Shown piece after piece: positions 8,521 through 17,000 of a stretch of 64,000 bases of DNA. Each line of letters opens with the position of its first letter. Positions within the stretch are counted from its first letter, which is position 1. The notes under the pieces are model-generated. The model was not told the DNA's origin. It ran no database searches and saw only the letters and a list, made by a program, of their open reading frames with translations. The position numbers and the translations under genes are program-made. Location of the stretch: NCBI RefSeq assembly GCF_001570725.1, contig NZ_BCNV01000001.1, forward strand, positions 1,674,001 to 1,738,000, in the 5' to 3' direction. This stretch comes from Paenibacillus amylolyticus (GTDB lineage Bacteria > Bacillota > Bacilli > Paenibacillales > Paenibacillaceae).

Positions 8521-8565
8521 GACAAAGGTCGGGATTCCATATCGATGGATTCCAGGCCTTGTTTG
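8521..8565 (+). terminator. Terminator-like hairpin
   Basis: ACAAAGGTCGGGATTCCA pairs with TGGATTCCAGGCCTTGT, with G-U pairs and mismatches, around TATCGA. The T-run is weak (TTTGGTGTT). It is the only candidate end for the isoprenoid-synthase transcript. Confidence 0.5.
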
Positions 8566-8636
8566 GTGTTATAGACACAAATTTCTTGGAAAGATTTGTT
8601 TCAACGGCTGAAATTCTGGGTATTAAGCAGGTACTG

Positions 8637-8665
8637 TTGTTTTTAAACCGGCTAATTCTTATAAA
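8637..8665 (+). promoter_or_regulatory. Candidate sigma-A promoter of the hybrid kinase
   Basis: -35 TTGTTT, a 17-nt spacer and -10 TATAAA, 75 nt upstream of the kinase start. Confidence 0.45.
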
Positions 8666-8739
8666 ATAATTTATACCAGGTGAATATTAAATTTCGGCAA
8701 GCTTTATCTTGAGTTTATATGCCAAAAGGAGAGCTTACA

Positions 8740-11367
8740 ATGCAGGTTCAAAAGGTCGATCATCATGAATTGTTCGAACAGATCTATAACCAAGCGCCTA
8801 TTGGAATTGCACTCGTTGCTCCGACAGGACAATGGATGAAAGTGAACCCTGCTTTTTGCTATATGCTAGGTTATACAAGTGATGAATTCATGGCTCTCAG
8901 TTATCAGAATATTACGCACCCCGATGATTCACCACAAGATGTGATCTGTAGTTACGAGCTAATTGAAGGTAAATCAAATGAGAATAAATATGAAAAGCGT
9001 TATATCGACAAAAATGGTGACATCTTATGGTGCTCAATACATGTTTCCTTGGTTCGAAGTGAAATTACGGATGAGCCGCTTTACTTCATTTGCCATATTG
9101 TTGATATTACTGACCGCAAAATGTCCGAACATAAACTTCTACATAGTGAAGAGATGTTCAAACTTATTACGGATCATGCACAGGAGATTATCTACATTGC
9201 TGATCAGGAGGGAATTTGTAGGTTCTGCTCACCGTCAGTCCAACATTTATTGGGTTATTCTCCGGAGGAAGTGATGGGTCAAAATAATGACGCATATTTT
9301 CACCCACAAGATCTGGAACGGATCTCACAGATGGACTTGACTAAAGGCAATCTGTTGACTATTAGGGTCCGTCATAAAGATGGGCATTATTTGTGGTTTG
9401 AAACCACATACAAGGTCTTTGGTCATCCTGAGCAGGGGCAGCAAATTCTTTCAATTGGACGAGATGTATCCGAGAGAAAAAAACATAAGGATATCAGTGC
9501 AGAGGCGGAACGCATCGCTTTAATTGGCAGTTGGGAATGGGATATGGTCAAAGACCAAATTACACTTTCAGATCAGATCTTTGAGATTTTTGAACTTGAA
9601 CGCACCTGCAAACCATATCGTATAAGTGATGTTTTTGATGTTATGGATTCCGAAGATCTAGCCTCTTTACAAAAACATATTACAGGGGTAAAACAGGGTG
9701 AACCACTCGATTTTGAATATAAACACATCAGCTCTGACGGAAGTGAGAAGTATCTTCACTTGCGTGGGTTGATTACGCTTGATGAGAATCGTCGGCCAAT
9801 CCAGCTGAACGGAACACTACAGGATATCACGGAACGCAAGCGCATCGAATTTAAATTGCAGGAATCTGTGGAGCGTTACACGTCGCTTAAGAAATACAAT
9901 CATGACGCCATTATCTCGTTTAATATGGATGGTAATATTATGAATGCGAATCCAGTAGCGGTGACAATGACGGGCTGTCCTGTGGCAGAAATGATTGGCA
10001 CAAGCATAAGCAGATTTATCGGAGCCAGTAATCTGGGTCTGATTCTGGGCAGTAGTTATGAGATGGCTGAAAAGGAAATCAACGCTGTTCGGCACACGGA
10101 TGGATCTGAGACAGAGGTCTTGGCTACGCTTGCTCCGATCATTGTTAACAAATCCAATGTCGGGTTTTACCTGATTGCGAAGGATATTACGGAGCAGAAA
10201 AAACTGCTTGTAGCCAAAGAGACAGCGGAGAGAATGAATAAGGCCAAAAGTGAATTTTTGGCGATGATGAGCCATGAAATCCGTACACCTATGAACGGTG
10301 TAATTGGGATGACGGATTTGCTCATGGATACCCCCGGACTTAGCGGGGAACAAAAGGAATATATCGAAATCATCCAGAAAAGTGGAGATTCTTTGCTGGC
10401 CATTATTAATGATATTCTTGATTTCTCCAAAATCGAGTCAGGCAAAACCGATCTGGTAGATGATCCTTTTGATCTCGTAGAGATCGTGACCGAGACGGTG
10501 CAAATCGTAAAACCGCTAGCTCGTGAAAAGAAGCTGGATGTTCGTTTGTGTATGGATGATGCCATTCCATCTCCGGTGTATGGTGATGCTTATCGTCTTA
10601 AACAGGTACTTACCAATATCATCGGCAACGCCGTCAAATTTACTTCAGAAGGCGGCGTTGAAGTGAAAGTGGGAGTTAAGGAGCAGTGCGGCAATAACGT
10701 GCAGCTTTATTTTAAGGTAAAAGATTCGGGCATCGGCATTCCGGTAGAGAGGAAACAACAATTGTTTGAACCGTTCTACCAACTGGAGAATTTTATGACC
10801 CGCAAACCTCAAGGTACCGGTCTTGGCCTAGCCATTAGTAAGAAACTGGTGGAGCTCATGCAGGGAGAGATCTGGATCGAGGAATCGCATGAGCCGGGTA
10901 CAATATTTATGTTTACCGCCCGATTTAAATTAAATAACGGTGAAGAGAGCAATAGTTTAGATCAACAGCAGAAGAAGAGCAGAACATCAGCCTTGCGGAT
11001 TTTAGTTGCAGAAGACAATGAGGTGAACCAGCTCGTCCTTAGCAGGATCATTGAGAAAAAAGGGCACTTCGTGGATCATGTGGCGGACGGTGTTGGGGCG
11101 GTCGAAGCGGTCAAACACAATTCATATGATGTTATATTCATGGATGTGCATATGCCAAGGCTTAATGGATTCGAAGCGACAAAAGTGATTAAAGAATTTA
11201 AATCCCCTGAGGATTGTCCATATATTATCGCGGTAACTGCAAATGCTGTAAGAGGAGACATGGATAAATGCTTAAAGGCAGGCATGGACGCATATGTAAG
11301 CAAACCGATTAAAATCGAATCCATTATGCAAGCATTAGAGACCTATTACATCAAAAATAATCTCTGA
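8740..11367 (+). CDS. Multi-PAS hybrid sensor histidine kinase with receiver domain
   Basis: With the start at ATG 8740 (AAAAGGAGAG six to seven nt upstream) the protein is 875 residues; an in-frame ATG at 8719 lacks a ribosome site. Order: four PAS domains (about 8-120, 135-250, 265-370, 380-490), HisKA with MSHEIRTPMNG (His512), HATPase_c with N-box near 617, DSGIG near 661 and GTGLGL near 692, then a receiver domain (about 750-870) with phosphoacceptor Asp802 in FMDVHMP. No membrane segment is seen, so it is a cytoplasmic sensor. No HPt protein or partner regulator is adjacent, so the output is unknown. Confidence 0.9.
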   Translation: MQVQKVDHHELFEQIYNQAPIGIALVAPTGQWMKVNPAFCYMLGYTSDEFMALSYQNITHPDDSPQDVICSYELIEGKSNENKYEKRYIDKNGDILWCSIHVSLVRSEITDEPLYFICHIVDITDRKMSEHKLLHSEEMFKLITDHAQEIIYIADQEGICRFCSPSVQHLLGYSPEEVMGQNNDAYFHPQDLERISQMDLTKGNLLTIRVRHKDGHYLWFETTYKVFGHPEQGQQILSIGRDVSERKKHKDISAEAERIALIGSWEWDMVKDQITLSDQIFEIFELERTCKPYRISDVFDVMDSEDLASLQKHITGVKQGEPLDFEYKHISSDGSEKYLHLRGLITLDENRRPIQLNGTLQDITERKRIEFKLQESVERYTSLKKYNHDAIISFNMDGNIMNANPVAVTMTGCPVAEMIGTSISRFIGASNLGLILGSSYEMAEKEINAVRHTDGSETEVLATLAPIIVNKSNVGFYLIAKDITEQKKLLVAKETAERMNKAKSEFLAMMSHEIRTPMNGVIGMTDLLMDTPGLSGEQKEYIEIIQKSGDSLLAIINDILDFSKIESGKTDLVDDPFDLVEIVTETVQIVKPLAREKKLDVRLCMDDAIPSPVYGDAYRLKQVLTNIIGNAVKFTSEGGVEVKVGVKEQCGNNVQLYFKVKDSGIGIPVERKQQLFEPFYQLENFMTRKPQGTGLGLAISKKLVELMQGEIWIEESHEPGTIFMFTARFKLNNGEESNSLDQQQKKSRTSALRILVAEDNEVNQLVLSRIIEKKGHFVDHVADGVGAVEAVKHNSYDVIFMDVHMPRLNGFEATKVIKEFKSPEDCPYIIAVTANAVRGDMDKCLKAGMDAYVSKPIKIESIMQALETYYIKNNL

Positions 11368-11393
11368 ATGCACTAAAAATGGATCGGCAATAG

Positions 11394-11436
11394 AGCCGCT
11401 AGCTTAGCGTAAATAGGCTAAGCTAGCGGCTTTTTG
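11394..11436 (+). terminator. Intrinsic terminator, probably bidirectional
   Basis: The 15-bp stem AGCCGCTAGCTTAGC / GCTAAGCTAGCGGCT is followed by T5, between the convergent hybrid kinase and SgrR-like genes. Confidence 0.9.
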
Positions 11437-11494
11437 CTATTCCATGATTTGCTCCACCCCTGTATGCGCCACAGATACGACTGTGCACATATCC

Positions 11495-13261
11495 CTATGG
11501 ATTTTTGATCCACAGTTTGGAAATGTCCATATATCCGAATTCTGCGATCTGCATACCGAAGATGCTCTGATCCAGTTCAGCCTGCTTGTTCATGTGACAG
11601 CCATGCAAGATCCAGTAGTGCTCACGTAGCAAAGCTTCCGCTTCATCCAGGAGCTCTGTACGGTCTGCCCGATGCAGCTGGGCGAAATGATCCAGTTTGT
11701 CATCCAGCAGGGACTGGAAAGCAGGAGACATACACATATGAAAATGATTGGAGAGGTTTTTGAAAAAATGAATCATGCCGTACTGCCAGTCTTCCTCCAG
11801 TATCTCTTCAGCCAGAATCAATTGCGCGCTTAAGGTTTCCTCTGAGTTGAAATAATCCACAACCGCGTGCATGCTGATGTTCATTCCGATGGACTGCGCA
11901 CGACATTGGAACCACTCGGCAACGTCTGCATCCTTATTATGCTTATACGATAAAGTTATCGTCTCACCCTGGTACCCACATTTATGCAACAGTTCACGGG
12001 CATGATCCAGAGAGGCAACGGTCCAGTCTTGATCTGCACTTCTCCAGGGAAGGAAACTGCTGGCTGGTGTAATCCGATTCCCACCGAGATCTCGGACAAG
12101 TGCGACCGAATCATAGACGATACGCAGGGCTTGTCGAAATAGGGGGTGATGATGGATGCCTTCCTTGTGAAAATTGAACAACATATACTGACAACCGAGC
12201 GCCGGATAATTGATGCTGTTGGTCTGATCACAGCCTGTTGCGAGACTCAGTCGATCTGTGCCCGGTAGCTCATAATAGCGATCATTCGGACTCAGGTCAG
12301 GTACAAACCAGAAATGCACTTGATCCAGATGTGGCCGGATGCCGTAATACGCATCGAAAGCAGCAAGCTCCAGTACATCTTCATTCAGCTCAGAGATCTG
12401 AAAAGGACCGGTACCTATTAAGGTATTGGCTACATTGTAATCGTAGGGCAGGATCGTCATCCGAATACAGCTGAACAGATGCAAGAAGAAGCGATTGGGA
12501 CGATGAAGAACAAACTTGATGCAGTAATCGCCAGCTACTTCCGCACGTTCGATATCACGATATAACCAAATGGACGGACTATTTACATCTATCAAGCGTT
12601 GCAACGTCGTTTGCACATCCCGGGATGTCATGACACGGCCATTGTGGAAACGTACACCTTTCCGGAGGTAGAAGGTCCATAAGCGATGGTCCTCGCTGCA
12701 CTCCCACATGTGAGCCAATGCTGGCACAAAGGATTCCGTCTTGGCATCATAAGTGATCAACGTATTACAGACCTGGCTCAGCAGAAAGGTTTCAAATGCA
12801 GTGTAGACAAAAGCAGGGTCCAGATCGCCCAATTGGCGTGACCTCATAATACGCAGGATATCCTGACCAGAGGCAGTTTCATCGTGGCTGTGAAATCCCA
12901 TCTGTTGATGAAGAGAGAGCATGAGCTGTTCTCGCAATGTATCATCCATCTGAACGGTTCCGATGAGTTCAATAGCATCTTTCATTTTGCCTTTAGCCAG
13001 AAGTTCGGTAAAACTCGCTTCCAACGCTTCATTCATGCTACGCAGCATTGTTAGCTCCGAATGATGTCCACGACCACGCCCAGGCTGCCAATGGATGAAG
13101 CCTTGTTCCTCCAATTTTCTGAGAATGAATTTCACATTGCGAGGGGTGCAGCACAAGGCCGCGGACAGGCTGTCAATCGTCACCGCTACAGGTTCATGAA
13201 GCTTGAAAGAAAGTTGTTCGGCCCCGGCGAGCCTTATAAAGTGTGTATGTAGGGTATCCAT
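11495..13261 (-). CDS. SgrR-like transcriptional regulator (HTH + solute-binding domain)
   Basis: A 588-residue protein when started at ATG 13261, which has GAGGAG about 8 nt upstream; a longer frame from 13300 would run over the operator-like dyad. The N-terminal about 100 residues are a winged-helix domain of the SgrR_N type (CCTPRNVKFILRKLEEQGFI). The remainder matches the SBP_bac_5 peptide/solute-binding fold (PALAHMWECSEDHRLWTFYLRKGVRFHNGR and TGPFQI segments) but has no signal peptide, so it senses a small molecule in the cytosol. It is divergent from an MFS exporter, the usual arrangement for SgrR-family regulators and their target. The ligand is unknown. Confidence 0.87.
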   Translation of the reverse strand: MDTLHTHFIRLAGAEQLSFKLHEPVAVTIDSLSAALCCTPRNVKFILRKLEEQGFIHWQPGRGRGHHSELTMLRSMNEALEASFTELLAKGKMKDAIELIGTVQMDDTLREQLMLSLHQQMGFHSHDETASGQDILRIMRSRQLGDLDPAFVYTAFETFLLSQVCNTLITYDAKTESFVPALAHMWECSEDHRLWTFYLRKGVRFHNGRVMTSRDVQTTLQRLIDVNSPSIWLYRDIERAEVAGDYCIKFVLHRPNRFFLHLFSCIRMTILPYDYNVANTLIGTGPFQISELNEDVLELAAFDAYYGIRPHLDQVHFWFVPDLSPNDRYYELPGTDRLSLATGCDQTNSINYPALGCQYMLFNFHKEGIHHHPLFRQALRIVYDSVALVRDLGGNRITPASSFLPWRSADQDWTVASLDHARELLHKCGYQGETITLSYKHNKDADVAEWFQCRAQSIGMNISMHAVVDYFNSEETLSAQLILAEEILEEDWQYGMIHFFKNLSNHFHMCMSPAFQSLLDDKLDHFAQLHRADRTELLDEAEALLREHYWILHGCHMNKQAELDQSIFGMQIAEFGYMDISKLWIKNP

Positions 13262-13286
13262 GGTCATGACTCCTCTATTAAAGGTG

Positions 13287-13314
13287 AAAAGTGTGATCAT
13301 ATGTTTACACTTTT
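13287..13314. promoter_or_regulatory. Operator-like dyad between SgrR-like and MFS genes
   Basis: AAAAGTGT (13287-13294) and ACACTTTT (13307-13314) form a perfect inverted repeat with a 12-nt spacer in the divergent promoter region. It is a good candidate binding site for the SgrR-like regulator. Its position argues for the shorter regulator start. Confidence 0.6.
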
Positions 13315-13401
13315 ATTTCCCCCTTTTATCCTTACAATTATACATTAGAAGAGGTAGTTAAATCACCCCGCATTGGAGCAGTCAGAATAGGAGAAGTTCG
13401 C

Positions 13402-14637
13402 ATGAAGCAATATTTAAGGCAAATTCACCCCTTGGCATGGACCATCATTATCGGAACCATGTTTGGACGTCTTGTGACGTCAATGAGTATCCCGTTTCTA
13501 TCCATCTATCTGACACGTGTGCTAGAGGCTACCCCGACACAGACCGGTGTTACGGTTGCAGTTAGCTCGCTGGCAGGTGTGATGGTCAGTTTTTATGGAG
13601 GTTATATCTCGGATCGGATCGGTCGCAAAATCGTGATGTTAATCTCAGTCTTTAGCTGGGCAGGTGTATTTTTCATTTTTTCAGCAGCAGAGCATCTATG
13701 GGTGTTCTTTGTTGCCAATACGTTAAACGGATTATGCCGCGCAGTATTTGAGCCCACCTCCAGAGCGCTGTTATCGGATATTACTTCACCTCAGAACAAA
13801 TTGCTGGTGTTCAACCTCAGATATGCTGCAATTAATCTTGGTGTGGTTTTTGGGCCAATTATCGGATTTCAGCTGGGATCATCTGAATCAACATTTCCAT
13901 TTGTGATTTCCGGCTTGGTATACATAGCCTATGGACTTGTACTGTTTCTGCAATTCAAGCTACAGCATGCCAATCTGCCAGAGCGTCACCAGGCGACTGC
14001 ACCACGTTTACGTGAAGCGTTGATGACCACTGGCCGTGACCGGGTATTTCTGCCGGTATTGATTGGTACCACATTTTGTGTGCTGGGTTACGGACACTTT
14101 AGTTCTACGTTGGCACAGTACTTGGCGAGGAGTCCGATCTTTGAAAATGGGAGCCAGATGTTCTCGTACATGCTCTCCCTGAACGCCGTGACGGTACTGA
14201 TTATTCAATATCCACTGGTACGAACCTTCCGAAACTTTCCACCACTGGTTCCTCTGATTGTAGGTAACCTGCTGGTCGCAACCAGTCTGATGATGGTCGG
14301 AATCGCTGAAGGCGTACTCATGATGATGATGAGTGTCATACTATTTACCATTGGGGAAGTGCTGTTGTTCACGATGATGGATATGCTTATTGACCGGATT
14401 GCGAAGCCGGAATGGAAAGGAACGTATTTCGGGACCATCGGCTTCAATAATATCGGTAGTGTCATCGCTCCTGTAATGGGTGGTATACTGTTGAGTCAAT
14501 TTGGAGCAGAGAATGGACTCGCCGTCTTTGTCCCGATTGCGCTGACGACTGCACTGGGAGTACCTTTTCTTCTGATCGCACATAGACGTCTTGTTGTTAG
14601 AGAGAAGCAAACGGAGTCCACATCATTGAGTATGTAG
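13402..14637 (+). CDS. MFS exporter (DHA1-like, 12 helices)
   Basis: A 411-residue major facilitator with about twelve hydrophobic segments and the loop 2-3 signature GGYISDRIGRK near residue 65. The N-terminal half shows the antiporter-like GPIIGFQLG segment in helix 5, typical of drug or sugar efflux. It resembles MdtH/YttB/SetA-type proteins but the substrate cannot be told. The ATG follows GGAGAAG. It is controlled most likely by the divergent SgrR-like regulator. No clear terminator precedes the next promoter at 14693. Confidence 0.85.
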   Translation: MKQYLRQIHPLAWTIIIGTMFGRLVTSMSIPFLSIYLTRVLEATPTQTGVTVAVSSLAGVMVSFYGGYISDRIGRKIVMLISVFSWAGVFFIFSAAEHLWVFFVANTLNGLCRAVFEPTSRALLSDITSPQNKLLVFNLRYAAINLGVVFGPIIGFQLGSSESTFPFVISGLVYIAYGLVLFLQFKLQHANLPERHQATAPRLREALMTTGRDRVFLPVLIGTTFCVLGYGHFSSTLAQYLARSPIFENGSQMFSYMLSLNAVTVLIIQYPLVRTFRNFPPLVPLIVGNLLVATSLMMVGIAEGVLMMMMSVILFTIGEVLLFTMMDMLIDRIAKPEWKGTYFGTIGFNNIGSVIAPVMGGILLSQFGAENGLAVFVPIALTTALGVPFLLIAHRRLVVREKQTESTSLSM

Positions 14638-14692
14638 CATGAATTGAAAAGATTAATGACATGAATTAAATAACAATTCAGTTAAAATTATC

Positions 14693-14721
14693 TTGACGGA
14701 TGTTAATCCAACGAATACAAT
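14693..14721 (+). promoter_or_regulatory. Sigma-A promoter of the ABC exporter leader
   Basis: -35 TTGACG (14693-14698), a 17-nt spacer and -10 TACAAT (14716-14721). Transcription would start near 14728, giving a leader of about 530 nt before the first ABC gene. Confidence 0.75.
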
Positions 14722-14748
14722 AAACAACAAATATGTGAAACGGGTGGG

Positions 14749-14790
14749 ATGATGATTATGTTTATGCCGATACAGATTTCGAATCGATAA
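14749..14790 (+). CDS. Putative leader peptide for ABC exporter attenuation
   Basis: A 13-codon ORF (MMIMFMPIQISNR) beginning about 20 nt after the predicted transcription start. GGGTGGG precedes it; with the internal ATG at 14758 the spacing is about 9 nt and the peptide is ten residues. Short met-rich peptides at the 5' end of antibiotic-resistance mRNAs act as ribosome-stalling sensors. Here it is followed by a stable hairpin and an intrinsic terminator. The role is inferred from layout. Confidence 0.55.
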   Translation: MMIMFMPIQISNR

Positions 14791-14832
14791 CTGAATACGC
14801 ATGAGCATAGTGACATTAATCCAATTTTTAAT

Positions 14833-14895
14833 GCAATGATCGCGTTGGGACAGTCATGTTTGTGCACCCCTGTCGTGGACGCTCATCATTATTGC
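14833..14895 (+). promoter_or_regulatory. Long stable hairpin in leader RNA
   Basis: GCAATGAT...GCGT...GACAG at the 5' side pairs in order with CTGTC...ACGC...ATCA...TTGC at the 3' side, with small bulges. A smaller hairpin pairing GAGA..CGG with CCG..TCTC lies at about 14912-14937. Together with the terminator they make a multi-hairpin leader that could switch folds when a ribosome stalls on the leader peptide. Confidence 0.55.
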
Positions 14896-14950
14896 GATGC
14901 AGAGGAGATACGGGAGATGCTTTGCATTTCATCCGGTCTCTTTTGGTTAT

Positions 14951-14989
14951 AAGCTGTAGATGAACATTAGTTCATCTATGGCTTTTTTG
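14951..14989 (+). terminator. Attenuator terminator in the ABC exporter leader
   Basis: A 14-bp stem AAGCTGTAGATGAA (14951-14964) / TTCATCTATGGCTT (14971-14984) with a 6-nt loop is followed by T6. It lies inside the leader, 266 nt upstream of the ABC gene. Readthrough would be required for expression from the 14693 promoter. Confidence 0.85.
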
Positions 14990-15027
14990 CATGCATTCCA
15001 CCAATCCGTTCACATGGAAAGGAGCAT

Positions 15028-15129
15028 TTGAAGCGTTATTTTATTAAAAATCACATGTTCAAAAGGAGAATGTACAATGGTCAACATATGTTCTACATAT
15101 CAATTATGGGCGGGAAATGCCGATTTTAA
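15028..15129 (+). CDS. Possible 33-codon leader ORF (TTG start)
   Basis: TTG at 15028 follows GGAAAGGAG, though the spacing of 3 nt is short. It encodes a basic, Met- and aromatic-rich peptide (MKRYFIKNHMFKRRMY...). It overlaps the next mini-ORF in a different frame. It lies after the attenuator and before the ABC genes. Coding status is uncertain. Confidence 0.3.
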   Translation: MKRYFIKNHMFKRRMYNGQHMFYISIMGGKCRF

Positions 15130-15154
15130 TGTCATTATGTATGACTCATCCTAG
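15077..15154 (+). CDS. Putative second leader peptide, 25 codons
   Basis: ATG at 15077 is preceded by AAAAGGAGA at 8-nt spacing, one of the stronger ribosome sites in this region. The peptide MVNICSTYQLWAGNADFNVI continues five residues to a TAG at 15154. It begins inside the 15028 ORF in another frame. It resembles no known protein. Its place between attenuator and structural gene suggests a translational control element. Confidence 0.45.
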   Translation: MVNICSTYQLWAGNADFNVIMYDSS

Positions 15155-15254
15155 TGGGGATAACAGCGATCGAAAGGTTATTCTGTCATCGTAGTTACAG
15201 TGTAATGTTCTTTAGTTCATTTTATATAAATAAACCGATGAAGAGGTGGGACCT

Positions 15255-17000
15255 GTGCCCAAAACAGAGAAACGCTCCATGTCTTGGCTGCTGCGCTATC
15301 TAAAACCAGTCAAAGGACGGCTGGCCGTGCTTTTGATCATGTTGTTAACATCAACAGGGCTTCAGCTTTTGAATCCACAGATTATCAAACGATTTATTGA
15401 TACAGCTGCGAGTGGGGGAGTGCTCACCAACCTCATTCAGCTTGCAGGACTATTTCTGGTTGTTGCCGTGTTTAATCAACTTATCACGGTAGCGGTCAGT
15501 TATCTCGGGAATGATGTGGCCTGGCGGGCCACGAATCAACTGCGGGGCGATCTGCTAAAGCACTGTCTGCGTCTCGATATGCGTTTTCATAATGTGAAGA
15601 CACCTGGAGAGATGATTGAACGTGTGGATGGTGATGTAACGAGTATCTCCAATTTTTTCGCGATGTTCATTGTGCAAGTGATTGGGAGTTTTGTACTGCT
15701 GGCCGGAATTCTCGGGTTCATGTTCAGCGTTAATGTGCCTATTGCTCTGGTCATGACGGTGTTCACATTGTTATCGATCCTGTTCATGGTCTTCATCCGA
15801 AATCTGGGCGTGGACTCTTCCAAAAATGAGCGGGCGGCAAGTGCGTCTCTATTCGGATTAATTGAAGAACGTATTGCCGGGATTGAAGATGTGCAAGCGA
15901 ATGGTCATGTGCCATATGTGATGAACCGCTTTTACCGCACGATGCGCACGGTATTTCTTAAGGGTAGAAAAGCTTGGCTGCTACGGGTTATTCCATGGAA
16001 TACCACGGTAGTTCTATTCGCACTGGCGGTCACTGCGGTGCTTTTGCTGGGTGTACATTACTATATGGAAGGTCTAATTAGTATCGGAACATTATTTTTG
16101 ATTTACCAATATACACAGATGCTGAATGATCCAATTGAGATGCTGGGAGATCAGGTGCAAGAGTTTCAAAAAGCAAAATCCGGCATGTTGCGCTCCAGAG
16201 AGCTGTTGTCCATGCAGAGTGAGATTGAAGAGGGCACAGAGGAGCAATTGCCGGAAGGACCGCTTGGTCTGGAATTCAGTCAGGTACATTTCAGTTATAA
16301 CCAGGATAAACCGGTATTGCAGAACATTAATTTTGCTATTAAACCTGGTGAACGTCTGGGAATCATCGGTCGCACAGGTAGCGGCAAATCGAGTCTTAGT
16401 CGTGTCCTTCTCCGATTGTACAATCTGGATCGAGGTACGATCCGTGTAGGTGGAACGGATATCACGAAGCTTTCTTTACAAGCGCTCTATCGCCGGGTGG
16501 GTATGGTGACACAGGATGTGCAGCTGTTTGATGGCACGCTGCGTGATAATCTGACCCTTTTCAATGGGGATGTATCGGATCAGATGATCAGAGAGACGAC
16601 GGATCGCCTTGGACTTAGTCAATGGATTGATTCACAGCTAGCAGGACTTGATACGTATCTGTCAGCAGGTGGGTCTTCATTGTCGGCAGGGGAAGCACAG
16701 TTATTTGCCCTAACCCGTGTATTCCTGACCGAACCAAGTCTGGTTATTCTGGATGAGCCTTCGTCACGACTGGATGCTGCCACCGAAGGCATGCTTCAAT
16801 CTGCGATTGACCAGTTAATGAAACAATCTACCGGAGTCATCATTGCTCACCGTCTGGCTACGCTGGAGAAAGTGGACCGGATTATGGTGCTCGGGGATGG
16901 CAAGGTATTGGAATTTGGAGCGAGAGAAGAACTTGCCAGTAACCCGGCATCGCACTATGCCAGACTGCTCATTACAGGCCGAGAGGAGGAATTGGCATGA
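15255..17000 (+). CDS. ABC exporter half-transporter, catalytic-site subunit
   Basis: A TMD-NBD exporter of 581 residues from GTG 15255, which follows AGAGGTGGG; a GTG at 15246 overlaps that ribosome site. Six helices occupy about 15-310, the NBD about 330-575. Walker A is GRTGSGKSS near residue 372, the signature is the unusual LSAGE near 475, and Walker B is VILDEP with catalytic Glu501. The next gene overlaps by 4 nt (ATGA), so the two are translationally coupled and should form a heterodimer. This subunit supplies the Walker B glutamate and the partner supplies LSGGQ, making one competent ATP site. A drug or peptide export role is inferred from the leader. Confidence 0.9.
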   Translation: MPKTEKRSMSWLLRYLKPVKGRLAVLLIMLLTSTGLQLLNPQIIKRFIDTAASGGVLTNLIQLAGLFLVVAVFNQLITVAVSYLGNDVAWRATNQLRGDLLKHCLRLDMRFHNVKTPGEMIERVDGDVTSISNFFAMFIVQVIGSFVLLAGILGFMFSVNVPIALVMTVFTLLSILFMVFIRNLGVDSSKNERAASASLFGLIEERIAGIEDVQANGHVPYVMNRFYRTMRTVFLKGRKAWLLRVIPWNTTVVLFALAVTAVLLLGVHYYMEGLISIGTLFLIYQYTQMLNDPIEMLGDQVQEFQKAKSGMLRSRELLSMQSEIEEGTEEQLPEGPLGLEFSQVHFSYNQDKPVLQNINFAIKPGERLGIIGRTGSGKSSLSRVLLRLYNLDRGTIRVGGTDITKLSLQALYRRVGMVTQDVQLFDGTLRDNLTLFNGDVSDQMIRETTDRLGLSQWIDSQLAGLDTYLSAGGSSLSAGEAQLFALTRVFLTEPSLVILDEPSSRLDAATEGMLQSAIDQLMKQSTGVIIAHRLATLEKVDRIMVLGDGKVLEFGAREELASNPASHYARLLITGREEELA

